Origin: Furfurilactobacillus rossiae DSM 15814
Lineage (GTDB): Bacteria > Bacillota > Bacilli > Lactobacillales > Lactobacillaceae
DNA length: 64,000 bases
Direction: 5' to 3'
Assembly: GCF_000428925.1 (NCBI RefSeq)
Contig: NZ_AUAW01000004.1
Span: forward strand, 124,001 to 188,000
Shown here: piece by piece, positions 17,017 through 25,353 of the stretch
How positions within the stretch are numbered: position 1 is the first letter of the stretch
Layout: each line of letters opens with the position of its first letter
Notes under the pieces: generated by a model
The model's input: the letters and a program-made list of their open reading frames with translations, nothing else
The model's database searches: none
What the model was told of the DNA's origin: nothing
Translations under genes and position numbers: made by a program

Positions 17017-17379
17017 ATGATGGATCTTACATTTTCAGATGAGGCACAAACAAAACTCGCACCAAAAATGACAGCAGGTGACGTACTTTTGCTAGATTTG
17101 GATGACGGTATTGGTCCGCTGTCACCATATTTAAAGGAAAATGGGCTAATGTATCAGTTGTTCATTTGTCCGAAGACGAAGGTGCCCAGTTCTTTTACTA
17201 AGCATTTTCAAACGTCCTTGGGACCGGTTTACTTTACCGATGTGACAGAAGTCTACTTAGATGAGCACATGAAAATCACGTACAAACCTGTCCAAAATCG
17301 GTTTGAATTACAAAGTGATCAACAGATTATGGAATCAAGTTTGGATCTGGTTAATTTAAACGAACAAAAAAACTTCTAA
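17017..17379 (+). CDS. HesB/IscA-like iron-sulfur biosynthesis family protein
   Basis: A 120-residue protein beginning with MDLTFSDEAQTKLAP and containing LLLDLDDGIGPLS, the pattern of the small Firmicutes branch of the HesB/IscA family. The three cysteines used by canonical IscA for cluster binding are not present (only one Cys, in LFICPKTK), so a role as an iron-sulfur carrier is doubtful. The sequence encoding its last codons forms the left arm of the terminator that follows. Confidence 0.7.
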   Translation: MMDLTFSDEAQTKLAPKMTAGDVLLLDLDDGIGPLSPYLKENGLMYQLFICPKTKVPSSFTKHFQTSLGPVYFTDVTEVYLDEHMKITYKPVQNRFELQSDQQIMESSLDLVNLNEQKNF

Positions 17380-17413
17380 GCTGGTCAACTAGACTAGTTT
17401 AGAAGTTTTTTGG
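17365..17413. terminator. Terminator overlapping the stop codon
   Basis: Stem AAAAAACTTCTAA against TTTAGAAGTTTTTT with a loop of about 20 bases; the left arm includes the TAA stop of the HesB-like gene. Symmetric A/T runs suit both this gene and the convergent membrane protein gene. Confidence 0.8.
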
Positions 17414-17415
17414 AC

Positions 17416-17730
17416 TTAGCTTGCAATGATAAAAAGGAAAAGTAAGACGATTTCAATGGCGAGGCGAATTAGATGGTGTGACCAATGAACATCGGCACCA
17501 AATAGCCGCCGCCTCGCCATTAGCGCGCCGCTTGAAATTAACACCATGCCGATTACTAAGAATGGAATCGTTGCGTTAGTGGGAAAATCACCCACTGCGG
17601 CCAATAGGAATAGTGAACCGATAACCGTTGTAATAGCGCCGGCCCAACCGCCTTTGCGGACGTTGAACCAAGGCAAAATGAGATAAATAAGTGCATAGAT
17701 ACCGATCAAACGGCGCATAAAAATGAGCAT
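17416..17730 (-). CDS. Small membrane protein, four predicted helices
   Basis: A 104-residue hydrophobic protein with about four short helices and a basic loop MARRRLFG between the third and fourth. I do not recognise it as a named family. GGGGG is 6 bases before the ATG. It lies 28 bases downstream of the MerR gene on the same strand, so the two may be co-transcribed. Confidence 0.65.
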   Translation of the reverse strand: MLIFMRRLIGIYALIYLILPWFNVRKGGWAGAITTVIGSLFLLAAVGDFPTNATIPFLVIGMVLISSGALMARRRLFGADVHWSHHLIRLAIEIVLLFLFIIAS

Positions 17731-17758
17731 GTAATTCCCCCGAGTTTTTGTTTAATAC

Positions 17759-18127
17759 CTAGTTTTGATTGAGCTGTTGTTTTCGTTGGTGATAACTATC
17801 GATTTTTTGATCTAAAAAATCGAGATGTTGCTGGATCAACTGTTGTTCACCTTTCAAACGTAGTCGCTGCTTGGCTAAGAGGTCCAGCTGTTCATCGATG
17901 GTGGCGTCACCAATATCACGTAACTGAGCGTAGGCTTGAATCTGTTTCATCGGCATGCCGGTGCTTTTAAGTCGTTTGATAAACGCCATCCAGTGAATAT
18001 CCGCATCAGAGTATTCACGTTTGTTGGTGTGAGAACGAGCAGGCGTGATGAGATCGAGCTTCTCATAATAACGTAACGTATCGATCGGCATCCCGACTAG
18101 TTTTGAAAACTCACCAATACTGTACAT
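17759..18127 (-). CDS. MerR family regulator (NmlR/AdhR-like)
   Basis: A 122-residue short MerR protein: winged helix MYSIGEFSKLVGMPIDTLRY, then YEKLDLITPARSHTNKREYS and a C-terminal coiled coil rich in Gln. There is no effector domain, as in the NmlR/AdhR group that senses aldehydes through cysteine, but no cysteine is present here, so a different trigger must act. It is divergent from a carboxymuconolactone decarboxylase-family gene whose promoter carries a perfect NmlR-like palindrome. Confidence 0.85.
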   Translation of the reverse strand: MYSIGEFSKLVGMPIDTLRYYEKLDLITPARSHTNKREYSDADIHWMAFIKRLKSTGMPMKQIQAYAQLRDIGDATIDEQLDLLAKQRLRLKGEQQLIQQHLDFLDQKIDSYHQRKQQLNQN

Positions 18128-18194
18128 ATTTCCCCACCTATAGATAATTTTGGTCTAGAACAGTTGTCACCATAGAGAAAGTGTAAAACTTTAG

Positions 18195-18225
18195 TTGACA
18201 TGGAGTTAACTCCAGATAGTAGGCT
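18195..18225 (+). promoter_or_regulatory. MerR-type promoter with GGAGTTAACTCC palindrome
   Basis: TTGACA (18195-18200), a 19-bp spacer and TAGGCT (18220-18225). The spacer begins with the perfect palindrome TGGAGTTAACTCCA (18201-18214), very like the operators of NmlR/AdhR-type MerR proteins. It would drive the decarboxylase-family gene at 18260. Confidence 0.75.
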
Positions 18226-18259
18226 TATCCCAATCTTAAAGGAAAGGGAGCTTATATTG

Positions 18260-18643
18260 ATGCCAGAAAATGAAAATAATCGTTTGAAACGGGGCCAAGC
18301 AAAATTGCAGGAGGTTGATGCAGAAGCGGCGACAAATGTCATGTTAGGATTGACGGATGTGGCGCCAGACATCGCGACGTACATTGAAGAATTTGCGTTT
18401 GGTGACATTTACTCGCGGTCAGGGCTCGATCTCAAGCAGCGTGAAATGATTACAGTCACGAGTTTATTGACGCAGGGAGACACGGCCGCACAATTAGCGG
18501 TGCACATTAATGGCTGCCTTAACGTTGGGCTGACTAAGCAGGAAGTTGTCGAAAGTTTCATCCAGTGCTTGCCATACGTTGGGTTTCCAAAGGTGTTAAA
18601 TGCAGTCGCAGTCGCCAAACGAGTTTTTGCTTCACGCAAATAG
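18260..18643 (+). CDS. Carboxymuconolactone decarboxylase family protein
   Basis: A 127-residue all-helical protein of the carboxymuconolactone decarboxylase/AhpD superfamily: GLDLKQREMITVTSLLTQGD then LAVHINGCLNVGLTKQEVVE, with the conserved His-x3-Cys. The AhpD CxxC pair is reduced to one Cys, so peroxidase coupling is uncertain. Start MPENENN chosen because AGGGAG lies about 9 bases upstream; the frame runs further without a site. MerR-decarboxylase divergent pairs are common in lactobacilli and linked to oxidative or aldehyde stress. Confidence 0.8.
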   Translation: MPENENNRLKRGQAKLQEVDAEAATNVMLGLTDVAPDIATYIEEFAFGDIYSRSGLDLKQREMITVTSLLTQGDTAAQLAVHINGCLNVGLTKQEVVESFIQCLPYVGFPKVLNAVAVAKRVFASRK

Positions 18644-18670
18644 TTAGTTTAGGGGCGGTCGAATAAACAC

Positions 18671-18713
18671 AAAATAGCAGTTGTCAGTTTTTAGTTCTGG
18701 CAACTGCTATTTT
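18671..18713. terminator. Bidirectional intrinsic terminator
   Basis: Stem AAAATAGCAGTTG / CAACTGCTATTTT with a 17-base loop, between two convergent genes. Confidence 0.8.
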
Positions 18714-18732
18714 CAACTGTTCAAACTGACGG

Positions 18733-18984
18733 TTATCCCTTCAATCCTCGTGATTGCCGATCCATATCCTCAACGACAATGTCGAAAATTTCACCTAGTG
18801 AGGCGCAGTACTTTAGAATGTCCCATGGTTCGTTGGTGTGGAAGTGAATTTTAATGAGGTTGCTATCGCCAACGGCAATCAAACTGTCACCTTTGAAATG
18901 AGCTTTAATGTAGGCGTCAATTTTATCCTCGTCAAGGTCGTGACCATCAATTAGACATTGTGTATCGTAGCGAAATTCAATCAT
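18733..18984 (-). CDS. Stand-alone FakA (DAK2) C-terminal-like domain
   Basis: An 83-residue protein aligning by eye with the middle/C-terminal part of fatty acid kinase subunit FakA/YloV: YDTQCLIDGHDLDE, GDSLIAVGDSNLIKIHFHTN (the HVHTN signature) and the following WDILKYCASLGEI. FakA itself is about 550 residues with an N-terminal DhaL kinase domain, which is absent. It could be an accessory to fatty acid kinase or a fossil; intact start, frame and stop argue against simple decay. Confidence 0.7.
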   Translation of the reverse strand: MIEFRYDTQCLIDGHDLDEDKIDAYIKAHFKGDSLIAVGDSNLIKIHFHTNEPWDILKYCASLGEIFDIVVEDMDRQSRGLKG

Positions 18985-19159
18985 AAGTTAATTCTCCAAT
19001 TTCAGTTTGATAATATCGAATGCCCTCATTGTACGTGGGTGGGACGATAAATGCATGAAATCTATCTTAACGAAAAACAACGTCACGCTTTCAACCAGCA
19101 TATGGACTGGCAAAGACCGTGGCGTTGTATTTTGTGTTTTAAATCAAATCAGTTTTGCG

Positions 19160-19345
19160 TTAGAAACTGCGGCCAAGAAACGACAGTCCGCCGATGGCTA
19201 AGAAGATGAGCACTAACCAGGTAGCGATGTGGGCGAAGAAAACAAATCCTGCGACCACGACCAGCGTACCCAAAACCCAGAAAACAGCCTTGCCGATGAA
19301 CCGCCCAAAAATCAGTAAGATGGCCAGTCCAATTAATAGTCCCAT
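19160..19345 (-). CDS. Small membrane protein, two to three helices
   Basis: A 61-residue hydrophobic protein with a perfect AGGAGG 8 bases before the ATG. Sequence runs MGLLIGLAILLIFGRFIG then two further hydrophobic spans with few charges and ends GRSF. It resembles the short 'hypothetical membrane' proteins common in lactobacilli; no function can be named. Confidence 0.65.
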   Translation of the reverse strand: MGLLIGLAILLIFGRFIGKAVFWVLGTLVVVAGFVFFAHIATWLVLIFLAIGGLSFLGRSF

Positions 19346-19787
19346 TGAGGAACCCTCCTAAATTTTAAACGTGTCAATTAACGCAGTTCGTTAACTGTGA
19401 CCAAATTCTAGCATTTCTACTGGCGGATACAAGTAGTTAAATCGTAAGGATTGGTAAAGCTGATTATGACGGGCATAAGATCAATGAGATTAGGCGAAAC
19501 TAGCGGTGATTATTGCTTTTCGTGCATTCATTAACCGCATTTCGCCTAGAACCTCCTTACCATATTTTGTAAAACTCACTAAGTCAATTTATTTGATTAC
19601 ATCTAACATACGCAAGCACGATATGAAAAAATCGCGAGGATTAATAAAAGTAGTTATACTCTTGGTAAATTTTTCTGAGATTCTCTCATGTTTCTTTCAG
19701 GTTTAAGTACTTTTAAGCCTGGCGCGCTCAAATTAAGCTTAGATACAAGTCGCAGTTGGCAAATCTATTTAAAAAGAGATGAGCGAA
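19346..19787. promoter_or_regulatory. Intergenic region with hairpin and OmpR-like direct repeat
   Basis: A 442-base stretch. A large inverted repeat TAGGCGAA...GCGGT / ACCGC...TTCGCCTA occupies 19491-19548 without a T-run. Nearer the gene, TGAGA-TTC-TCTCA (around 19676-19688) and the direct repeat TTTAAG at 19702-19707 and 19712-19717 (10-bp period, one helical turn) look like response-regulator sites; the two-component system encoded just downstream is the obvious candidate. Otherwise no gene is convincing here. Confidence 0.45.
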
Positions 19788-21455
19788 ATGATTAAAAAAT
19801 CTGGGTGGCAGGTAACGTTGCTTGTTGAAGTGGGTTTTGTAATCTTAAGCATGATGTTGTTTGCGGCGCTGGTTCATGGAAACCAGGTGTTTGCGACAGG
19901 AGATTATCATTTTCATCAAAACCGAATTGAAAGTCTGTATGAGGCGTTAAAGCATGGTGACTTGTTACCGCGCGTTGATACATACTTCGCAGGCGGTTAT
20001 GGGTATGCGGCGAGTTTGTTTTATCCGACCCTGTTTTTGTATGTGCCAGCGCTGTTTAGACTGATTGGTTTTAGCTCCGCACAAGTTTACTTTGGAACAT
20101 TGATTGGAATTTTGTGGGCAACATTTGCGACGACAGAGTTTGCTGGTCGCCAAATGGGTCTTTCACGTGTGCGCAGTGTTATGTTTGCCCTCCTGTATGG
20201 TCTAAGTACTTATCATCTTCAAGATTTATTTAGTCGGCAAGACATGGGTGAGGCAATGGCAATGGTTTTCTTTCCGTTGGTTTTGGCGAGCCTAGTTAAG
20301 CTGAATCACGGCGACAAACGGGCATGGTTGTGGCTTGCACTTAGCATGACGGCAGTGGGCTATTCACATATGCTATCACTCGAAATGATGGGGTTGTTCT
20401 GCGTTATTTACGCGCTCACTTACTGGCGGACGTTTGTGACCAAACGGACGCTCTTAGCTGTTGGTGCTGCGGCCATAACAGCGATTCTTCTATTGTCAGC
20501 CTATCTCATTCCCGTTGGCGAACAGTTAATGTCGCAAACTTTCCAAGTGACATCAACACCGCTCGTTTATATTTCAAAGGAAGCAGTCTCTCCCATGAAT
20601 CTGGTGATGAATTCGCTGACAAACCAGGTTTTTCACGCCAACACTGTCAATGTTGGACCAGTTATTTTTATCGGCAGCCTTGTTGGTTTAGGATTGGCGT
20701 TAAAGCAGCACCACAACCGTCGTTTGGCCGTTATTGCTGTGGCTATGTTGGTAATGACCACGAGTTTGTTCCCGTGGGCTTTATTAAATCACACAATGTT
20801 TAATACGCTGCAATTTCCATGGCGCTTATTTTCGATTATTAGTTTATTAGTTAGCTACAATTTGTCTGATTTGCAATATGGCCTGTCATTTAAGAGAGCC
20901 GCCAACATTATTGTGCCAATGAGCATCAGCGTCCTTGTATTATTAGGCCTGCAATTAGGCATGAAAACAGTGGCCGCATCTCCACAACGAGTCGAAACGG
21001 AGAGTAGTTTCAACAAGATCGATTCATATTACATTGGCGCTGGTCATGAATACCTGCCTAAGACGTTGTCATACAATAAAATTTTGTCTAACAAACACCG
21101 GACACTCGTTTACAATAACGAGGATGTGACCGTTACGGCGGCCAAAGCGTCTGATGGGCATGTTGAATTTCATTACGTTGTCCACGATTCTCAAAGACAC
21201 GCTAAAATAAGTCTGCCATTGGTTTATTATAAAGGCATGCAGGCGGTGAATACGCTGGATCACCGCTTTGTAGCCACTAAAGAAAGTGGCACAGGTATGA
21301 CTGAGCTAAATGTCACGGGTTCTGGAAATGTGGCCGTTGGTTACGCTGGGACGGCATTACAACGACTCAGCGTGCTCGTTTCAATGGCTACGGTCTTTGC
21401 AATGGGTTTGAGTATCAGGCGGCGAAAGCGTTCGTTTGCCCATGCTCGTTTGTGA
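19788..21455 (+). CDS. Polytopic membrane protein, GT-C/YfhO-like (6-pyruvoyl-tetrahydropterin synthase-related)
   Basis: A 555-residue protein with about 11-12 membrane helices. After the first helix comes GDYHFHQNRIESLYEAL and FAGGYGYAASLFYPTLFLY, the extracytoplasmic acidic loop expected in lipid-linked-sugar GT-C enzymes; a large extracellular region (about residues 400-525) precedes the last helix. YfhO-type proteins transfer sugars from undecaprenyl-phosphate onto teichoic acids. The partner glycosyltransferase, DedA and PAP2 genes follow within 6 kb. Start at 19788 has AAGAGATGAG upstream; an ATG nine bases earlier is too close. Confidence 0.7.
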   Translation: MIKKSGWQVTLLVEVGFVILSMMLFAALVHGNQVFATGDYHFHQNRIESLYEALKHGDLLPRVDTYFAGGYGYAASLFYPTLFLYVPALFRLIGFSSAQVYFGTLIGILWATFATTEFAGRQMGLSRVRSVMFALLYGLSTYHLQDLFSRQDMGEAMAMVFFPLVLASLVKLNHGDKRAWLWLALSMTAVGYSHMLSLEMMGLFCVIYALTYWRTFVTKRTLLAVGAAAITAILLLSAYLIPVGEQLMSQTFQVTSTPLVYISKEAVSPMNLVMNSLTNQVFHANTVNVGPVIFIGSLVGLGLALKQHHNRRLAVIAVAMLVMTTSLFPWALLNHTMFNTLQFPWRLFSIISLLVSYNLSDLQYGLSFKRAANIIVPMSISVLVLLGLQLGMKTVAASPQRVETESSFNKIDSYYIGAGHEYLPKTLSYNKILSNKHRTLVYNNEDVTVTAAKASDGHVEFHYVVHDSQRHAKISLPLVYYKGMQAVNTLDHRFVATKESGTGMTELNVTGSGNVAVGYAGTALQRLSVLVSMATVFAMGLSIRRRKRSFAHARL

Positions 21456-21496
21456 GCGCATCATCAGAATAGATTTTAATGATCGTGGGGATGAAC

Positions 21497-22189
21497 ATGG
21501 AAAATCAGGTATTGATTGTTGAAGATGAAGACAGCCTTAGTTCGTATTTAAAAACGGAATTGACGTTTGAAAATTATGATGTATTGGTGGCAGGTGATGG
21601 TGAAGAGGCGATGACAGAGTTTACTGAACATCAAGATACTCTGGGTGTTGTCTTACTGGACTGGATGATTCCAAAGCTTAACGGGTTAGAAGTTCTTCGT
21701 CGGATTCGCAAACAAACAGCCACGCTACCAGTCATTTTTATGACGGCACGTGATTACGTTGGTGATAAGGTAGCCGGTTTGGATAATGGCGCGGATGACT
21801 ACATCACAAAGCCGTTTGAAATCGAAGAGTTATTGGCGCGGCTGCGTGTAATTTTTCGACACGAGGCCCAGCAGTTGCAAGTAGCCCCAGTTTATGAAAT
21901 TGCGAACCTCAAGCTTGATACAAAGTCGCATCAGGTCACCCGTGATGACAGTCATGTTCAATTGACACAGCGTGAATATACGCTGTTGCTGTATCTTCTA
22001 CAACATAAAGAGGAGACTGTCACTCGTGACGAATTATTGGACAATGTTTGGGGCGTTGATTTTGTTGGGCAGACCAATATTGTCGATGTTTACATTCGGT
22101 ATTTACGGAACAAAGTGGATCGTGATCATACGCCAGAATTGATTCATACAATTCGCGGCGTGGGATACACGCTAAGGGAAGAAGAATGA
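21497..22189 (+). CDS. OmpR-family response regulator
   Basis: A 230-residue regulator: receiver domain with acidic pocket VEDED, phospho-accepting Asp in VLLDWMIPK, and ITKPFE lysine; C-terminal winged helix with QLTQREYTLLLYL and VDVYIRYLRNKVD, GVGYTLRE at the end. The ATG at 21497 (MENQVL) fits the domain boundary better than the upstream start. Overlaps the histidine kinase gene by 4 bases. Confidence 0.92.
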   Translation: MENQVLIVEDEDSLSSYLKTELTFENYDVLVAGDGEEAMTEFTEHQDTLGVVLLDWMIPKLNGLEVLRRIRKQTATLPVIFMTARDYVGDKVAGLDNGADDYITKPFEIEELLARLRVIFRHEAQQLQVAPVYEIANLKLDTKSHQVTRDDSHVQLTQREYTLLLYLLQHKEETVTRDELLDNVWGVDFVGQTNIVDVYIRYLRNKVDRDHTPELIHTIRGVGYTLREEE

Positions 22190-23565
22190 AAAGGTTATTG
22201 GCAAGGTTGCATATTAACCGTAATTCAAATGCGTGGGTCATTATTCGCACATACATTGTCATCCTGCTCGTGACGACACTCTTGAATGTGATGGTGACAG
22301 CGGGCGTAGTTAGTACGCTGTTAATTCGAAATCGTGAAGCGGAAGCTGTTAACATGATTGATTCGCTACAAGACTCGTTTGTGCATAAGTCACCAAATTG
22401 GGACGCTTGGGAGGCCACAAGTGAGGAAGATACGTCGGATACTTACGTTAAAATTCAAACCATCACTAAGAGCGGAAAGGTTAAAGACACATTTTATTCA
22501 CCCAATACTCAAAAGTATCTAAAGGCGAAAGTAACACGTATCTCGGCGTTTCCGGCGGTTAAAATCGTTGATGGTCATGGCGTGTTTTATTACCGCAGTA
22601 AGTTAACCCATCGTGCTTACTATCAAATCTGGTTAAGCATGAATTACATTTTGCACATGGTTCGTGTTGTCCTTGAAGCTGTTTTGCTGGTGGCTGGGTT
22701 AAGCTTAATCGTTGGCGTTGCCTTGATTTTATTAATGTCACGTCGTCTCACTAAACCGCTGACCAACCTGACTAAAGCAGCACGAGAGCGTGCCGCAGAA
22801 ACGGGCCAGCTACAGCAGTCGCTGCCAGTGCCGGAGACACCTACTGAAGTTAACCAATTAGCCATTAGTTTCAACCAATTGTTAACATCGCTAAACGATC
22901 GAATGCAGCGTGAACACCAATTTGTATCGGACGCTTCGCACGAATTGCGAACACCGCTAGCTGGGATTCGTGGGCACGTTAGTTTGATTCGCCGGCGTGG
23001 GACGGAGCATCCCGAAATCGTTCCAGATTCTCTTAAATATTTGGATGAAGAATCGCTTCGGATGCAACATTTAGTTGAAAACTTATTGGCGATTAGCCGT
23101 AATGATCAGTTGCAACTGGATCTAAAACCACTTGATTTAACCGAATTATTAACAATAGTCGTGGCAAATTATCAACACCAAACGGCGCATAAAATTACAT
23201 TGAAACTCCCGAAACATGCGGAGGCATTGGGCAATGAAGATAGTATTCGGCAGATTGTTTTGGCCATTTTAGACAACGCGGTCAAATATTCACCTGACGA
23301 TCGGCCGATTGATATTACTGTTGTTGAACTGGATAACGCAACAGCACTAAGCATCAGCGACCAAGGTACGGGTATTAGTGACGCGGACAAGGCTCATGTG
23401 TTTGAACGCTTTTACCGCGTCGATCAGGCACGCTCAAGTAAAATACCTGGCACAGGTTTAGGACTGGCCATTGTTTCGCAATTAGTTGCATTAAATCATG
23501 CCAAAATTGCTGTGACGGATAATCATCCACAAGGAACAACGTTTACCATCACATTTAGGAAGTAA
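22186..23565 (+). CDS. Sensor histidine kinase
   Basis: A 459-residue kinase: two membrane helices (about residues 18-45 and 160-183) enclosing an extracellular sensor of about 115 residues, a HAMP linker, H-box SDASHELRTPLAG with the phospho-His near 250, N-box ILDNAVKYS, G1 DQGTGI and G2 GTGLGLAI. It forms a two-component system with the overlapping regulator. Placement between envelope glycosylation genes suggests it senses envelope state. Confidence 0.92.
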   Translation: MKRLLARLHINRNSNAWVIIRTYIVILLVTTLLNVMVTAGVVSTLLIRNREAEAVNMIDSLQDSFVHKSPNWDAWEATSEEDTSDTYVKIQTITKSGKVKDTFYSPNTQKYLKAKVTRISAFPAVKIVDGHGVFYYRSKLTHRAYYQIWLSMNYILHMVRVVLEAVLLVAGLSLIVGVALILLMSRRLTKPLTNLTKAARERAAETGQLQQSLPVPETPTEVNQLAISFNQLLTSLNDRMQREHQFVSDASHELRTPLAGIRGHVSLIRRRGTEHPEIVPDSLKYLDEESLRMQHLVENLLAISRNDQLQLDLKPLDLTELLTIVVANYQHQTAHKITLKLPKHAEALGNEDSIRQIVLAILDNAVKYSPDDRPIDITVVELDNATALSISDQGTGISDADKAHVFERFYRVDQARSSKIPGTGLGLAIVSQLVALNHAKIAVTDNHPQGTTFTITFRK

Positions 23566-23626
23566 TCACTTAAACGAACGCAATCTGAGAAAAACTCATT
23601 TAATCTTCACGAACCGTAGATAGATG

Positions 23627-23683
23627 CACCTCTCATTTCCCGCTATTCTGTAAACATAGCAGGGGAAGGAGAGGTGTTTTTTT
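23627..23683 (+). terminator. Strong hairpin and T7 run overlapping the dedA ribosome binding site
   Basis: Left arm 23627-23645 (CACCTCTCATTTCCCGCTA) pairs with 23657-23676, which contains the ribosome binding sequence GGGGAAGGAGAGG, then seven T run right up to the ATG at 23684. It would terminate the two-component transcript and, in read-through RNA, hide the dedA ribosome binding site. Confidence 0.8.
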
Positions 23684-24328
23684 ATGATAACAGCCTTGTT
23701 AGCATCGATTATGCATATTAATACAATTATCCCGAGTTTGATGGCCGCACATGGTGTGTTGGTATACGTCGCGCTCTTTATGATTATCTTTATTGAAACT
23801 GGTTTGGTCGTAATGCCATTTTTACCTGGTGATTCAATTTTGTTCCTGTGCGGATCATTGGCAGCCAGTGCTGCTGGTGCCATGAACCCATGGTTGATGA
23901 TTGGCATATTGACCGTGGCAGCCATTCTGGGTGATCTCGCGAACTTTGAAATTGGCAAACGTTTTGGGCACTGGGCCATGCGCAGCAAACGTATGCAACG
24001 ATGGATTAAGCCTAAGTACCTACAACGTTCACAAACATTCTTTGAACGTCACGGTAACGTTGCTATATTCCTAGGCCGGTTTATTCCAATCATTCGGACT
24101 TTAATTCCATTTACGGCAGGAATGGGTAAAATGCACTATCCGACATTTGCTAAGTACAACATTATCGGCGGCGCAACGTGGGTCACAGTCGCAATTGGTG
24201 CTGGATACTTCTTTGGTAATATCCCAGTGGTTAAAGCGAACTTTGAATTGATTATGTTGGCAATCGTGGTGATTTCGCTGGTGCCAGTTTTGTATACAAC
24301 ATTGAAGGCCCGTTCGCAGGCTGAATAA
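23684..24328 (+). CDS. DedA family membrane protein
   Basis: A 214-residue DedA/SNARE-associated protein with five to six helices. Diagnostic stretches are ETGLVVMPFLPGDSILFLCG, GDLANFEIGKRFG, FFERHGNVAIFLGRFIPIIR and TLIPFTAGMGKM. DedA proteins such as UptA return undecaprenyl-phosphate to the inner leaflet. The neighbouring prenyl-phosphate glycosyltransferase and PAP2 genes fit that role. Translation may be limited by the hairpin at 23627-23683. Confidence 0.88.
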   Translation: MITALLASIMHINTIIPSLMAAHGVLVYVALFMIIFIETGLVVMPFLPGDSILFLCGSLAASAAGAMNPWLMIGILTVAAILGDLANFEIGKRFGHWAMRSKRMQRWIKPKYLQRSQTFFERHGNVAIFLGRFIPIIRTLIPFTAGMGKMHYPTFAKYNIIGGATWVTVAIGAGYFFGNIPVVKANFELIMLAIVVISLVPVLYTTLKARSQAE

Positions 24329-24381
24329 GGCCGGTTTATACACCTGAAAAGGTGCGGACAAAATGATAGGAGGTCTTGGAT

Positions 24382-25323
24382 ATGAAACAAATGACGATTA
24401 TTGTGCCCTGTTATAACGAACAAGCAGCAATTCCGCTATTTTATCAGCGGTTGAAAAAGATTCTTGGTAACTATGTAGACGAATATGCAGGTCATCAATG
24501 GGATTTGTTGTTTGTTGATGATGGTTCGACAGATGATTCATTGACCCAAATGGAGCGGCTCCAAGTGAGTGATCCAGAGCATGTTCACTTTCTGTCATTT
24601 TCGCGGAATTTCGGAAAAGAAGCGGCATTATACGCTGGTTTGGAAAATGCGGATGCTGAATATGTAGGCGTGATGGATGTCGATCTGCAAGATCCACCGG
24701 AATTGTTGCCGCAAATGATCACGTATTTAGACAGTGGCGACTACGACACGGTTGCAACCAAACGTGATTCACGAAAGGGCGAACCAATTGTCCGTTCGTT
24801 CTTTTCTAAAATGTTTTATAAACTGATCAACCGTATTTCACAAACACCGATTCCAGAAGGTGCCCGTGATTATCGTTTGATGAATCGTAAAGTGGTGGAC
24901 GCTGTGTTGGCCATGCCAGAGGTGAACCGCTTTTCGAAGGGCATCTTCAACTGGGTTGGTTTTCGCACCAAGGTTTTGACGTTTGACCATCAAGAGCGGG
25001 TGGCCGGTGAAACACACTGGTCTTTCAAACAACTGGTGAGTTATTCCTTTGAAGGGATTATGGATTTTTCTGATAAACCACTAACGATTGCGTCAGTGGT
25101 TGGCGGGGCATCGTTTGTGTTATCCATTTTTTCACTGATATTCATCGTTATTAGAGCGTTGGTGTTTGGTGATCCGACTGCTGGCTGGCCATCATTGGTA
25201 TCCATCATTTTAATGATTGGTGGCATCCAACTATTTTGCCTAGGGATTGCTGGAAAGTATATTGCTAAGATTTATCTGGAAGTGAAGCAACGTCCGGTTT
25301 ACATTACACGTGAACAAAAATAG
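24382..25323 (+). CDS. Family 2 glycosyltransferase, polyprenyl-phosphate type (GtrB/CsbB-like)
   Basis: A 313-residue enzyme: catalytic GT2 domain (MTIIVPCYNEQAAIP, LLFVDDGSTDDSL, DVDLQDPPE with the DxD-like metal site, and SRNFGKEAALYAGL) followed by two C-terminal membrane helices near residues 232-255 and 270-290. This is the dolichol-phosphate mannose synthase-like architecture of GtrB/CsbB, which loads a sugar onto undecaprenyl-phosphate. GGAGG is 8 bases before the ATG at 24382. Confidence 0.88.
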   Translation: MKQMTIIVPCYNEQAAIPLFYQRLKKILGNYVDEYAGHQWDLLFVDDGSTDDSLTQMERLQVSDPEHVHFLSFSRNFGKEAALYAGLENADAEYVGVMDVDLQDPPELLPQMITYLDSGDYDTVATKRDSRKGEPIVRSFFSKMFYKLINRISQTPIPEGARDYRLMNRKVVDAVLAMPEVNRFSKGIFNWVGFRTKVLTFDHQERVAGETHWSFKQLVSYSFEGIMDFSDKPLTIASVVGGASFVLSIFSLIFIVIRALVFGDPTAGWPSLVSIILMIGGIQLFCLGIAGKYIAKIYLEVKQRPVYITREQK

Positions 25324-25353
25324 CACTTAAAAAGTGGGTAGGGGTTGTAAAAA

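Noticed and set aside
19007-19201. Plus-strand ORF of 64 codons
   Set aside because: No ribosome binding site and overlaps the convincing small membrane protein on the other strand.
19491-19548. Terminator call for the large hairpin
   Set aside because: No T-run on either strand; left as an unexplained inverted repeat.
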